From: Siphonodentalium dalli
Taxonomy: Eukaryota; Mollusca; Scaphopoda; Gadilida; Siphonodentaliidae
Assembly (NCBI GenBank): GCA_032622095.1
Contig: CP136063.1
Location: 180,773,956 to 180,837,955, forward strand
Direction: 5' to 3'
DNA length: 64,000 nt
The position numbers and the translations under genes are program-made. Positions 10,880 through 25,500 of the stretch are shown here, one piece after another. The notes under the pieces are model-generated. The model saw only the letters and a list, made by a program, of their open reading frames with translations, searched no databases and had not been told where the DNA came from. Position 1 is the first letter of the stretch. The number at the start of each line of letters is the position of its first letter.

Positions 10880-13030
10880 ACAAATAATGCGAATGCGAAA
10901 ATTTTGTTATTTGACCTGATTTGACACTGAAAAGAAGCTATTTCCTTGCACCTGAGTGTGCCACAAAGGTACGTGTATTATGCAAGTCGATCATTTCCGT
11001 GGGTGCATTAATTCTGTTGATGGTATCCAAATAGTGAGTCATTTAATTACGTATGTAAGACAGCCGTCTGATTGAAGACTATATACATGAACGAGCTACG
11101 AGTTTAATACAGTGTTTACAAATTTGTAACATACAATAAGATTCCAACAGGTATAATGAATCTAAACACTAAAAAGCATCTACGCATTGACCAATAATAC
11201 CTAGCAAGGAGAATTGAATAACGTATTTCTTAGAATTTCAAGTAGCATCCGTGAAAATGAAACTGACAGGATTATATATTCTGTCAATCATAAAACTATT
11301 TGTGCGCAGTGACATCATACTGCAGGAGATATATATAGTGGCGAAATACGAATGGTAGAGAAATTTTTTACCCGGAACGCGTAGCTTGTTCAATAGTAGG
11401 TAATAGTCCAACTAATGACCGCAGCTATAGAACAGAGTTTTCGCCAACGTGTTATAAAATATAATTGAGTTTTGGGCGGGAAATGTGAACATGTGCGTCG
11501 TTGATTATTGTGCTTGGGGACCCGGGCGGGACAACTAAACTATTTTTGACCGTACCTTGAAAATTATCGCCATTTTGTCAATATTAATAAAAGTCAATCC
11601 GCAGCCGGAAACCCTGCCAGAAGCTACTTTGGTCAAGAAGGAAGGCAACCAGCTGGAGCTTATTTGACAAGTCGAATCCGAACTGCACCCTGTACAAACC
11701 ACACTTGGTGCGTGTTCATTGAAGCTAGGTTTCTCAATTACTCGACATAACTATTTATTGAAAATTGTATGAAATTAGTGTTGAAACGATTAATCGAATA
11801 GTCGAAGTCGATGTGATTATTAAATTGGTCGATCCCGAAATCTGCTAGTCGATTAGTCGGGGAAAAAGCACTACCTATGTGCTATCATGACAGCAGTGCC
11901 ATTGCATGGTCATATTATCACGTAATCATGCACGGGCGGTGAACTCCATGACCTGAACTGAACCCAATGTATGCACGTGTAGGCGCGGTTTCTTTTATGT
12001 TGATCATCAAAGACATGAAGTGTCTCTGCCGACTGAACACCGTCTAGTTCGATGTGACGCAATTGACCAGTGATAGCTTCTCACTGTGGCACGTGTAATG
12101 ATGCAACAAAATGGCTTCAATGATATACAAAACATAATTCGCGACAAGTCAAGCTGGTAAAGTCAACTCAGTAACTGAACAGATTCTAATACCCATACCC
12201 CCCCCCCCCCCCCCCCCCCCCCCGGGAACTCTTAGAAGGGGTCTGACTAGTCGACTAGTAGGCTTCATCTGTGTGTAACTTTCTTCATATGGACTCCTAC
12301 ATACATTGTATTGAACAATATGACAATAATGCAATTGATTAATATCTTTACAGCTATTATACTTTAATGACGTGTGTAATTATTAGTATAATGTATGCAT
12401 TTATGTATATAGAGAGGTTGGTGAATGGTGCACAGGAAATGAATCATAAAAAATTAAATCCTTCCCCCAATTTATGTTTTATGGCCTTATTCTGAAATTT
12501 AAGGCCCTTCGTTGACAATTTGCAAGTTTTGTGTAAAAGCACCAATGATGCGTTCAGCTTGCAGCACACAATTGAGGCCCCCTTGAATGGCCATTTGTCT
12601 TTCGTAAACTTTCAAGGGTTCGCAGGAACCTTGTCAATTGACATCCTTTATGTCATGATAATAGCCAGGTCACTGAATTCTCTAACATGTGTTGCAAATT
12701 CCAAGGTGCAGTTTTGAATAATTCCAGATTGCCGCAGTTGTATATATTCTTTAATGTACTATGATATTTGTGCAAGACATGCATTGTTTTATTCCAGCAC
12801 TTAGTGGATTAACTGCCAACCAGAATGTGTGTCAGAATGCGAGCATGAGAGCATATGAATGCTAGTGTCACGGCACACTATGAATAGCACTCAACCTATA
12901 CCTCTGGTGGGAAAATAACATGGTCTGGGAGTCAGTCAGTAACTGGCTTTGTAATATAATGTCATACACAGGAAGACATGCCTGTCTAAGTCAAACATTG
13001 AACTGAGAATGACAATTTAAATTGTTTTAT
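10880..13030. other. No gene recognised; poly-C tract and dispersed repeats
   Basis: It contains a C-run of about 25 at 12197-12223, and a TTGAAACGATTAATCGAATAG / GATTAGTCGGG repeat near 11780-11870 that recurs near 63146-63235. No coding exon of RASA1 (RasGAP C-terminal half) was seen here. Confidence 0.4.
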
Positions 13031-13036
13031 GATGCA

Positions 13037-13436
13037 TTAACCCTTTACCCAACAAACCGGCCAAAACCGGCCAAATAAAGCTTCAACAGCCTAAAATATC
13101 TTCGGTCTGTCTCAATAACACCATACAAATATGGATATCATTGGAACCGGCTCATTGACCACATTGTGATGGTTACAGTTATACCCTGTGCCAATGCATT
13201 CTCTTATATATGCGAGTCGACCATAGGTCGCCTCGCATATATAAGAGAATGCATTGGCCTAAAAAAAATCTTTTTTTAACACTTTTTACCTTTTTTTCTT
13301 ACATTCTTTAACAATTTTATAATTTTTAATGTGTTAAGCCAATGCATTCTCTTATATATGCGAGGCGACCTATGGTCGACTCGCATATATAAGAGAATGC
13401 ATTGGCACAGGGCCGTTCTGTTGGGTAAAGGGTTAA
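13037..13436. repeat. TTAA-bounded MITE (variant of type B)
   Basis: The ends are TTAACCCTTTACCCAACA and TGTTGGGTAAAGGGTTAA. Two internal palindromes of ATTCTCTTATATATGCGAG type flank a poly-T/poly-A-rich middle. Its right end is 24 bp from the donor of the RASA1 exon ending at 13461. Confidence 0.8.
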
Positions 13437-13460
13437 CTGTAAAAATTTATGAAAATTTAC

Positions 13461-13576
13461 CTTGGACAGCTGTCTGCTGATTTACATATTGAATCGGCCA
13501 TTTCATTCAGATATGACTGCAGGTGATCTGTGTTAACTGGTAACTCAGTCGGGTTTTCAACTAATACTGGATTCAA
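13461..13576 (-). CDS. RASA1: RASA1 exon: RasGAP, after the arginine finger
   Basis: The acceptor is ATTTTTCCAG and the donor is CCAAG|GTAAAT. It encodes LNPVLVENPTELPVNTDHLQ followed by SYLNEMADSICKSADSCP, the linker-helix segment that follows the human ESKQSCELSPSKLEKNEDVN region. It is the last RASA1 exon in the window. No exon with YIYGCLQ or FLRLICPAI was found in 1-13460. Confidence 0.88.
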
Positions 13577-16500
13577 CTGGAAAAATAGAGAAGAAAAGTC
13601 AATCTACTCTTTGTCTTGAATACAGAGAATGTTTTAACCCTTATATGACTGGAGCTTCCTGAAAGTTTGCGAAAATCCTGTGCCAATGCATTCTATTATA
13701 TATGGGAGTCTTATATATAGGGGTCCTCACATATATAAGAGAATACATTGGTCTGACAATATTTACCTTGTAAACCAGTTAATGTTATATATATGCATAT
13801 ATGAGAGAATGCAATGACACAGGATCTTTAAAGCTGCACCAGCACGGCTCCCATCATGAAATGGTTAATAGACAAAACTTTAATGATTTATGGTTTCAAC
13901 AATAGGCACATCTTTGCTATTTTTTTTTATATTGGTATACGATACCATCTACAAGTATACATATGTTACAGTTTTTGCGGCTCTCATCGGTGCATACTTG
14001 CAGTATCAATTTTCTCGTATAAGTCAATCTAAAAAATTCTATGTTATTTTGCGTGACTGTTTTATTCTCTTTTGCTTCACTTTGGTTGTTTTTTTTTGTT
14101 GTTTTTCTTATATATATTTTGTTTAGATTCTGTTTTAATGCTGCTAACATTAAGAGTTTTCATCTGCTGATAACCACCCCTGAAGTTAACCCTTTCTATA
14201 CTATATACTCATTGATGAGTAGTTAACCTCATGAAATGTTCAGATAATAATTCCAATAAATGACCATAGGTCGTTTAAGTCCTTCCACACTTGCACTATC
14301 TTTTTGTTTGTCTGTGGTCTGCTCATTTTTCATGAACACCCATCCAAATGAGCAACAGACATATGGTCGTTTGCTGAACATATTGAACATTTCCCTCCAA
14401 TAAATAGACTCCTTCTGCACTTGTATTATCTGTCGTCTACTTATTTATTTTTTGAAAACCCCTCCAGATGAATAATAGACGATTCCAATGTATACTTTTA
14501 TAACTGAGTGGGAGTGTCCGTCTAGTATAGAAAGGGTTAAGTCGGAACCTTGTATATACTTCCCATAATTAGAGTTAAAAGACTATAACATAGGTACATG
14601 ACACTCTGATCAAACACTTGACACAGATTTAAAAGTGTTAAAAATGCAACGTAGTCAGTTTGCTCAAAATGTAGACAGTTGATTTGTGAAGACACATTGA
14701 TTCATCGTAAAATCAATTGTTTCCATGTCTTATCTATAGTATATATTATTATTTTTATCTATTTCATGTTTTAACTTTGAATTTGTAGTTGTTTTCGTAG
14801 TTTATTCAATTGAGTCACATAAATTAATAATGCAGTGTTTGTGTCTTGGTCACTTTCGGTAATGGCAGCAATATATTCTGATGGCGGCATGATTTTTTAT
14901 AAACGAAACACTTCTCCAAACCGAACGGAAGGGTGGTCAGTTTAGAGAGGTTTTACTGCATATCTTTTTGAATCTTTCAAACACATAATGGCTTTTCGTC
15001 AATATATTCAGATTATATGAACACTGCAAAAACAAGAATAAATGACATACAGACATACAGATAGACAGACAGACAGAGGTCTTCAAAATATATAGGAGAT
15101 AAGGTTTAACGAAATGCTTTCAAATTGATGGTGTTATTTCCATTGATACATGTACACGCACCAGGGAAAAATCATACCAGTTTTCGACCCATTTTGATCT
15201 CACAAAAGTACCGTACTCTAAACGGATGTTAAGCTATACTGGGTTTGATTTGAAGCTTAAATATTTAATGTCACTTACACATTTGGTGCACAATTTATTC
15301 CGTGAATTTCTCTATTACAAACATCCGCCGCAGTATTGAAAATGGACTAGTTAATTTGTCCCGAAAATTAATATGAAAGTATTATTTTACAATTGAAATG
15401 CATCAAATTGTATGGATATGGATGGAGTGTATTGACTAATTATGTATATAACAATAACCACTATGTTTGCATGTAACTGCACAAAATGATATATATCTTT
15501 CATATTCAACAAGAGATGGACTGTCGTCCGGTGCATACCCCCTCGTGGCATACCGCCTAGTGTGGGCACATCTATAACTTATGATGGCTATACTCAGACA
15601 TATGGACCCAGAAATCAGCATTTTCATATAAACAAAGATGAATAACTATAGAACAAAAAACCAAAACAAACATTTGAATGTGCCATTAAATGTCCTCATA
15701 GTGGTGAACATCCATACAAAATTTCATTGAGATCCGAGCATTACTGTTCAAGTTATGAGCTGAACAGACATCGGATGGATCAAATAGCCAACATTTCCAG
15801 ATAAACAAAGATGAATAACTCTAGAATGGAAAAGCAGAACAGAACAATGGAACCCCCTATTGAATGTCCTCATAGCAGTGAACATCTATACCAAATTCCA
15901 TTGAGATCCCAGCACAACTGTCGAAGTTACGACATGAACAGACACCAGACGAACCAAAAAGCCAACATTTCCAGATGAACAAAGATGTATAACTCTAGAA
16001 TGGAAAATCCGAACAAAACGATGGAACACTCTATTGAATGCCCTCATAGTAGTGAACATCCATACAAAATTTCATTGAATCCGAGCACTACTGTTCAGGT
16101 TATGACATGAACAGACACCAGATGGACCAAAAATCCAACATTTCAAGATAAACAAAGATGAATAACTCTAGAATGGAAAATCCGAACAAAACGATGGAAC
16201 CCTCTATTTAATGTCCTCATAGTTGTGAACATCCACACCAAATTTGGTTGAGATCCCAGCACAACTGTTGAAGTTACGACATGAACAGACACCAGACGGA
16301 CCAAAAAGCCACTAGTTCCAGATAAACAAAGATGAATAACTCTAGAATGGAAAATCCAAACAAAATGATGGAACCCTCTATTTAATGTCCTCATAATAGT
16401 GAACATCCATACCTAATTTCATTGAGATCCGAGCACTACTGTTCAGGTTATGACACGAACAGACATAGGACGGACGTACGGACGGACGGACTCAAGCACG

Positions 16501-19500
16501 CACGGACAGGTGCAAAACAGTATACCCCCCTTTTTTTTTTATAAAGGGGGTATAATGACAACTTCAGAAAACAAAACAGTACTTTTTCGTAACAGTATCA
16601 GGTTGCCCTACGAATATCATAGCAAACTAGCACGACTGCTAACAAGGGGTGATAACTATTCACTGCTGGAGAAGAATTTCAACAGTTATGGTATGAGACA
16701 GTGTAACCAACCATGGAATTCATGACAGAATACCTACCTCACATGAAAGTTTGCTTTCCACAATCTTATGTATGCAATCATGTACTGCCGATTTGATGAA
16801 GTACGTAGACGTCATCTTCATGTACTGATCCATCAACGTTGTTGCTGGTGAAGTGGCTCGGAACAGCGTTGAGACCTCAGCTAAAATAGAGAACTAAAAT
16901 TGTTAATGGAAGTCAAGATTCCACCAAGCCTGGATATAGTGTGTCTTACATACATTTGCAACATTAAGGCCCCAGAGTGCTAAAAAGGATCATATTATTG
17001 TTGAATTATCTACACACTTTATTGAAAGATGTCATAAATATTTATTGTTGGACACCTGTATCAATGTAGAACTGAAAACAACTTCAATAGAATTTGCGAA
17101 GCAGTGTTTCCAACCGCATATGCAGTCTCCGATGACTAACTTGAAATTGAAACCAACGCTATAGCTGTAATAATTTATGCTCTAGTGATGTTATTTTATT
17201 ATTGGTATGAAGCAGAACAAATATTAATAGGGAAATAGTCATGTAATAAATAGAGAATACGTACGGGTTTTGGTTGAATAGCCGGATTATCTCATGAGTG
17301 GCTACAAGGAAATACAGAATTTCCACGAGCGGCTGAAAGCTGCAAGTGGAAATTCTGTATTTCCTTGTAGCCACGAATGAGATAATCCGGGTATTCAACC
17401 AAAACCTGTAGGTGTTCTTTTTATTATATGATCTACGTAGTTTTGTCCTACAGTTCAATTCAAATTGTTATAAAGCTTTGACATTTGCATTTTGTTTACA
17501 TTCAATCAATTGATTTGCTTACCACTGAATGACAAATATCGAGCATATAAACCGGAAGTGTGTTATCCATCGTCTCGGTCGGTGTTATCCATCGACTCGG
17601 TCAGTGTTATCCATCGCCTCGGTCCAGTCGATGGATATATAAAGCTCTACGCCATGGCAATTTTCCACTATTTAATGGGGAAGCATATAATAAATTCTTT
17701 TATCTCCCACCGAATTATCATTTTTCATCGTTTTACTGATTCATTTATTCATTAATTTTGATTTTGCGGTATGGTAATATAGGCACATAGAGGTAACTCA
17801 CACAATTATTAAACTATCAATGTGCAATGTGATGTGAGAATTTAGCAAAAACGAAAGTAGGTATAATTTATTGAAATAGAGAGCAATTTGAATCAAACCT
17901 GTCTCATCAATCTCCATATCATTGAATGTCTTTAGTAAGAGCGCTTCTTGTCGCTCATGTCGGAATATCCGTAACAGCGATTTGGCAAGAGATATCCGTT
18001 CTTTGTGACATATTTTCGACAACATCACAATATTATCAAAGTACCGATCTAACATCAGCTGAAAAAGAAGATACAGTTAAAGATAAGAGTCTGTTCCAAA
18101 TTCTAGGAATTAACCCTCTTCATGACTGGAGCCCTGTGCCAACGCATTCTCTTAAATATGCGAGTCTCCCACAGATTCAAGTTATGGGCCTGAACTTCAC
18201 AGAAAGTGTCTTGTTTTTTTTTTGGACAAAAATCGTGACCTCCCCTTCTTTTTATGAATATTTTCACGTCCACTTGTTTCATTCGCATCAATAGGAATAA
18301 GCAATCTAAGAAATACATTAAAATCTTTAATTGCTCTGAGTTTCACAACGAAAATGCTTCTTCTATATTCTCCATATATACCCAATTACAAATCTCTTTG
18401 GCGCAAATGTTCCCCAATGTAAAGAACCTGGGACCCTTTCCCAAAATGGGTAAAGAAATCCCTGGTAATGTTGTGATAAAGGTTGCCTTAACACGCACAA
18501 AATTACCAGTATATTTTGTTATATTGAAGTGTGTGATCACTTCTAATCCAACTGTAATCTCTTGAGTTAGTTATATAATCCCAACTGAGCTTGGAAAAGG
18601 ATCCAGAGATATTGAATATGTAGCAATATTTCCCTTCTAATTGCAAAAAAAATTAATCTAACTTTGGAATCTCGTCAGTTTACTTTGTTCTTGGAAATCA
18701 GTTTGCTATTTTGGGGATGTTTATTACGTAATATTTCACTAACTTGTTTGAGACTTGTATATACTTCTAGGGGCATGATAGTTTCATGTAGGTATTTGGT
18801 TGCTATCCGAAGTGATCCAAGTTCTTTGATTGTGCAAGGTTGGACAGGGTGCAATGGGTACCATTCATCGACTAAGTCCTTCCCTTCTAAATCACTGAGG
18901 TTTATCGTCACTTGAGCTGTAAAGAAAAACAAACACATTACAAACCAAACATAATGAACATCATACAGTTATTCCCTAAATAATCGACACCTTAACCACA
19001 GCAGAATTATGGGTAACTTTTCAGGATTTAGTCGGAAATATGGCTTGTTCCATTCATCGGAAAGCTCTCGGGGAGAGTTTTCCGATGAATGGCAACAAGC
19101 CATATTTCCGACTAAATCCTGAAAAGTTACCCATAATTCTGCTGTGGTTAAGGAGTCGATTACTTAGGGCATTACTGTAGCTGTGGTTTACTAAATATTC
19201 TGAGACTCCTTTTTTAATCTGAATAAGAAACTATGATAAGATTGCGTCATTTCATGAATCTTTTTCCACACTTAGGGTAATAGTCCCTGAACAATATTTA
19301 AGAAGACAACTGGTTTTTTAACCCATAGTCTCTATGGAAGGTTATTTCACAATAATTACTATTAGAAATGATAGTACAAATCACCAGGGCTTAAGAGAAA
19401 ATATTCATGCTAAGTGCAAATAAATTATGACCTGGATAGAAAGCTTTTTATTTTTGTATTTAAAGCCACATGATGATTTGCGCTCCAAATTACGCCTAAT

Positions 19501-22500
19501 AATATTCCCTTTTAATTTTTTTCCCGGCATCGAAAAAGGTCAATATATGCCTTAAATATCTTTCTAAAAATATTTTAACTGGCATAAATGAAATGATATC
19601 GTATATATAAGAAATAAAACACATTCAGCGTTATATCAATTTCCTGTGTAGGTAAGTTTTGAGATATCTCGTACCAAATTATGTATAAATAATTTTGGGG
19701 TTCAAACGAGCCATCTTCGTTAACCCATTCTATACTAAATGGATTTTCCCATCGAGTTATAAACGTATACATTGGAATGATCTATTATGCCTATGGAGGG
19801 ATGTTCACAAAAGAATAAGCAGACAACAGATAATAAAAGTACAGAAGGATTCCTATTTATTGGAGGGAAATGTTTAGATAATGTTCAGACCTATGGTCGT
19901 TTGTTGAACTTATTATCTGAACATTTCCTAAATGATAACTACTCATCAATGATTATTTAGTATAGCAAGGGTAAAACAAGAAAATTAAAACTCAGCCAGG
20001 ATCTTCTGCATTAGAATTTGCACAAATACATTAATGCCCGAAATAATCAAATCCATAACCACGGCAGAATTATGGGTAATTTTTCAGGATTTAGTCGGAA
20101 ATATGGCTTGTTGCCATTCATCGGAAAGCTCTCACTGAAAAATTACCCATAATACTGCTGTGGTTAAGGAGTTGATAATTTAGGGCATTACTGTAAATAG
20201 GACCAAAGTTCAACTCAAGATAGAAGTTATACATATACAGTGCTTCAGTTGCGACTGCAGTTGCAAAATATTTTTGATTTGGCTGCTTAGAATTAAATGG
20301 TAGGCAACTGAGAATACAGATTTTTTCTTTTACCAGTAATGCCGTAACCTACAGGCAAAATTAACAGCAGACATCTTTGTAATTTATGTTTTGAGTACAT
20401 ACCAATTTCTGTGTCTTTTGATCTGCGAGTATGATTGTGAACTGAGATGGTGAAGCTGCCAATGTCGGCTGGAATGTCACTGTAAAAATATACACAATCC
20501 AACATGTACACAAACATAATAGTATTGAATAGGACTAAATAGGGCGACACAAAGTAAATTTCCTGTTTCTCAGCCCATGCATGAAACCTTTTCATTTGCG
20601 TTTATAATTTATAATTTATAATCGGTACAAAGCAATACGTTTATACAAATTGCTCCAAACTGATATAGAATATACCTATTTCTGGATTAAAAATTCTGAT
20701 TAATACAAGTCTTTCAAGACCATCGTGATGAATTGCTTCAGCAAACTCAATCAAAAATGTGTCAATGATACTTTATTGGCCACTATAAATCATGTGCAGT
20801 CTATCAACTAACTTTTATTGGACATTAGTTTGGGTAATTATGGCCACGGGTAACTGATATAAACCCAGAGCTAGCTTATCCAGAGGTTGAATGCTTTTTT
20901 GGCCCAGAAATAAAAAATAAATTGTTTTTCAAAATATTTTGTCCAGATAAATGGGATATTGACTCTGCGTGGCTAAAAGTAAGTTACTGTGATGACCTGC
21001 CGATTTCTTGATTCCCCAATACCATCTGAAGGACAGTAAGCACAGTTTATTATAAGTTTAGAATGTTACAACTATTTTGAGCTCAGTGGTTCAGCAGTTA
21101 GAATTTTTAGCTTATTGTCACTGTCAACACAGTGATATGAATTTGACGATAGAACATGACTTTCCATGTAGTGGTGTAACACTTTCATGATGGCAGCTGC
21201 GTGCAGCTTTAAAGTTTCCTGTGCCAATCTTATATATGCAAGTCTCCCATAGGGAGCCTCACATATATAAGAGAACGCACTGGCTAACAAGATCAAAGTA
21301 AATATTGTTAGGCCATAGCATTCTCTTATATATGCAAGGCTCCCCTTGAGAGACTTACATATATGAGAGAATGCATTGGCACAGTGTTGTCGCAAAATTT
21401 CAGGAAGCTTCAGTCATGATAGGGTTATTGTTGAGTTAATGTTGAGGTATGACAGTAGTCAGAAAAGTGTTCAGATCTTTTGCCGAGTTGTGACTCTTGA
21501 TAAAAAAAAACTTGTATTATGAATGTTTTGTTGTATCTAAATATGAAACAGGGACCTGGCAGTAGAGTAAATGTGAGGTATGCACTTGTGTCTGTTTCCC
21601 CACTCAAGTAACTTAGTATTGTATAACAACTGTGGTAATAATTTGATAAACAAAGCAATTAGAACCACTGGGGATTGAAATCTATATAAATATATAAAAC
21701 AAGAGGTCACACAACAGGTGCTGGCATACCACTGGCAAATTGAAACATGGGCACCAGGATGGAACCCAAATTTAAAATAAATAAAAGGTCGGCTGACCAC
21801 AGTGTCCCCCCGACAACGTGGCAATCTTTGTTAAAGAAATTTTTTTAAATGTTGAAATGTTCTAAGTCGAAAGGGTTAATAATTCCGTAAAAAAAAATAA
21901 AATCCGTCATCTATATACATGATGCACATCTGCAATATGTGGGTAACAATACTCTGAAGTTTCAAATATCTATGATCAAAACTGTATGAGGAGTTGATTA
22001 CACCATGAAGGTACCCTCATACAGAAAATTAAAAAAAAAAAATTCAAAGTCGAAAGGCCCATAACTCTGGGAAAAATCATTGGATCAAACTCAAATTCGA
22101 ACTTGACCTGTATTTTGATATGAACGACCCACAAAAAAACAGAATTTCCAATTAAACAATCCAAACTTGAGTTATCATCCGGAAACCAAAGAAAAAAGAA
22201 GAAAATTGAATTTTCTAAGTCGAAAAAAGTCCATAACTCTAGGAAAAATCATCAGATCAAACTCAAGTTCGAACTCAACCTGTATTTTGATATGACTGAT
22301 CCACATAAAAACGGTATTTGCAATTAAAGGGTCCAAACTTGAGATATCATCCGGAATCCGAAAAAGTGAGTAATTTTCTAAGTAAAAAAAAAGGGAAATA
22401 ACTCCATAAAAGAACATCGGATCAAACCCAGAATTGCAGAGCACCTGTGTGCTTGGTTGAGACACCTACATACCAAGTTTCAATCAAATCATATGATCAT

Positions 22501-25500
22501 TACTGGAGTTATAACTCCGGACGGATGGACGGACGCACGCACAGAGCTGATTACAATAGTCCCCCGAAAATAAATTTTACGGGGGACAATAATGGAGAAT
22601 AGCTCCTATAAAGCAAAACGTAAATATCACCAACACTTCATTTAAAGCGCTTGTGATGTTGAACATCCATACCAAATATCATTGAAATCCTATAACCCAT
22701 GGCAGAGTATTAAATCTGCAAGGACTGCTCCTTCTTGAATAACCAACTCAATTTGTGATGGAAGACAAAAAATTGTATTACACAGCATTCATCATCAGAT
22801 TTATTTAATTCTGAAAAGTGAATGTTATCAGGAACTAAATTCTACAGGTAGTTCATACTCAAATTTAAATGTTTACATAGTAGGATAAAACATACAAAGG
22901 GTATGAAAGGTTTTAGATAACCATACCAGGTAAGTGTAAGAAACTGTTCAATTTTGTCCTCATCAGAAGCCGAACCCACCCCATGATATTGTGTTATAAA
23001 ATAATAAAGAATGGGCAAAATATTACAACTGGGAGCCTCTTCTCTTGGTCTATAATTTTATATTCATTTTGGTATTTATAATTGGTTTTGAAAAAAAATT
23101 AAATGTCATTGAAAAAATATGCAACCAACTCGCCATCCACTCCCCTGTCGGCACATCCCTGCAAGAATAGGACATGATTTATAAATCACAACTTTGAAAA
23201 TAAAACAATATTTTCCAAAAAAGTTAAATATATATCTCCTAGAAGTATCTTGCCCACTGAACTATATGGTATATCCCCAAAATATTAACAAGGAAGGGTT
23301 AACAAACCCGGTCCGAATATTTTATCCTGTTTCCTGAACTGTAACCTCTGATGACGTCATCTCCAAATGTCCCTATATAAGCTCTGTAGCCAGATCGCTT
23401 TTCACTTTTTCCCCAGTAGGACATTCCTCGTGAGCGGGGTGGGTGCGAAGCCCTGGGAGAGAGCTCAGAGTTCAGTGGGCAAGATACTTCTAGGAGATAT
23501 ATATTTAACTTTTTTGGAAAATATTGTATCTCCGTCAAAGTTATCTTGCCCACTGAACTATATGGTATAATACAGAATTTTCTGGCAGGAGGAGGCCACG
23601 AGGAAAAATAAACACCTCTATGCACCTCAATAAAAGAACTGGATTGACCTGATAACCTACAAGATATACAATATCACCATAAGCCAATGTATGTAATTAC
23701 ACCAGAAGACTAATACATGTTGGGCAGATTCCAGAGGGCCCAAACTAAACAAATAGTGGTGACTTGGGATGAGACTGAGATGACCTCCCCCCCCCCCCCC
23801 CGGAAGGGAAGAAATATCTATTTCCTGACGAAATAGAAAATTAGGGGGATTTGCAATAATGTATTTCAGTCCCTCCCATGAGGAAAACACAGCAAGAGCA
23901 TTTATTTGCTCCCGTAATGCAACGGGTGTAATATGGCACCCATACTATACTATAATTGTAAGTTGGGGGTCTTGCTCAACCAAACAGTCATTGTAGAATA
24001 GACCTATGTCTAGTGACACTTTAATATGCCATACATATTGAACTGAGATGGTAAAGGATCTACATAAACCTTAAAATAGTTCAATATTGAACGAGCAATT
24101 ACAGTCTCCATTAGTATTTTGCAAAGAGGGACGGGTGCGAATTTCAGCACTTGTGAATTGAAAATTACGAGTCAGTACAGGAGCGAGAGCAATCACTCCC
24201 GTCTCCTGGGAAGGTCTGGTATATATAGGCTACCCCATGTGTAGACAAATACAATAAGGAAAAAACCAGCCTTATAAGGGACATGAAGAAACAACCAGAG
24301 GCAAATGCCGCAAAGGATAAAGGAGACCACTATAAACGGGCCCAGACACCCAGTAATCCGAGATATACCATTGGCGATAAGGATTGAGATATCATGGACC
24401 AAGAATCTATACTAGAGACCGGGAAGAGACTCTCGCCGAAATAGTCGATTGCACCCCCCCCCCTGTAAGATATCCAGAAGAATTTGAATGGATAGAATAC
24501 TGACATAATCTGACCTATAGGGAACCATACATGCAATTGTAGGAAACCTAGATTCGCTTTGATGACCAGAGCACACGACAATGCTGTTTATAGAAAACAC
24601 GAGAAGAAACATTTATGAGCCAAGATGACCCACTAATGTAGATCCCAATAGGGCCATGCAGTATAAGCGTGTACTAAAAAAGGAAACGTTGCATTGACCC
24701 TATAACCAGGAAGTAAAGGAATAAGCTATTACCCCATTGGCAGGTGACCGATCAAGGAAGTCCTCGCCTGCCCGCGTGAGCCCAACATTGAGCGAATTAC
24801 AGGCTTACAGAGTCCGGATGACCGCCGTGAATACCAAAGGATACACCGTGGACACTAGCTTGTGCATACAACCAATTACGGAACATCTGTAATAAACCAG
24901 TGAATACGTGAACAAGAGAATCCTAATGAATCAGCGATCATTATGGACCATAAGCCGTCAATCAACAATTGAAAGGTCTAAATGAAGCTAAAAAATTGAA
25001 AGGTCTAAATGAAGCTCCACAAGACAACCGTCCCTGTCAATGTGTCTCATGTCATGGAGAAAATAATGGGAAGAGAAGAAAGCAGATAGACCGTTTCGAA
25101 AGAAAGGCTACTTCTAATCAACTGTCCGCTAAAGTAGTCAACAAGTGGTTGCAAGCCTTGAGATTCAATGAGAACCCCGAAACTATGTTCGTAATGATGC
25201 TCGCGAACTTTTCAAAGTTCAGTGCTGTATGACCAACCTGATTCCGCATTTTATGCTCACAAAAGGAAATGCGTTTGGAGCCTGGCATTTATATGTTGCA
25301 CGATATTGAGAAGGCTTCCATTTCCCAACCTGGCGATATTCAATATGTTGAAATACCGGCTAGCTCCAAAGTTAAATCAACTGAGAAATAACAGGAAACA
25401 TGCACCGTGATTGTGTACCCCTTCTGAATGGTGAAGATAGGAAATCAGTTGCTTTCTGAAGATGAGCCTATGTCTAGGATGGATTCAGATAGTGACCCAT

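Noticed and set aside
13161-13410. CRISPR-like repeated TATATATGCGAG units
   Set aside because: They are paired arms of MITE hairpins, not regularly spaced identical repeats with unique spacers, and the DNA is eukaryotic.
17159-17458. 99-codon minus-strand frame
   Set aside because: It is generated by the foldback at 17262-17410, and its two halves mirror each other.
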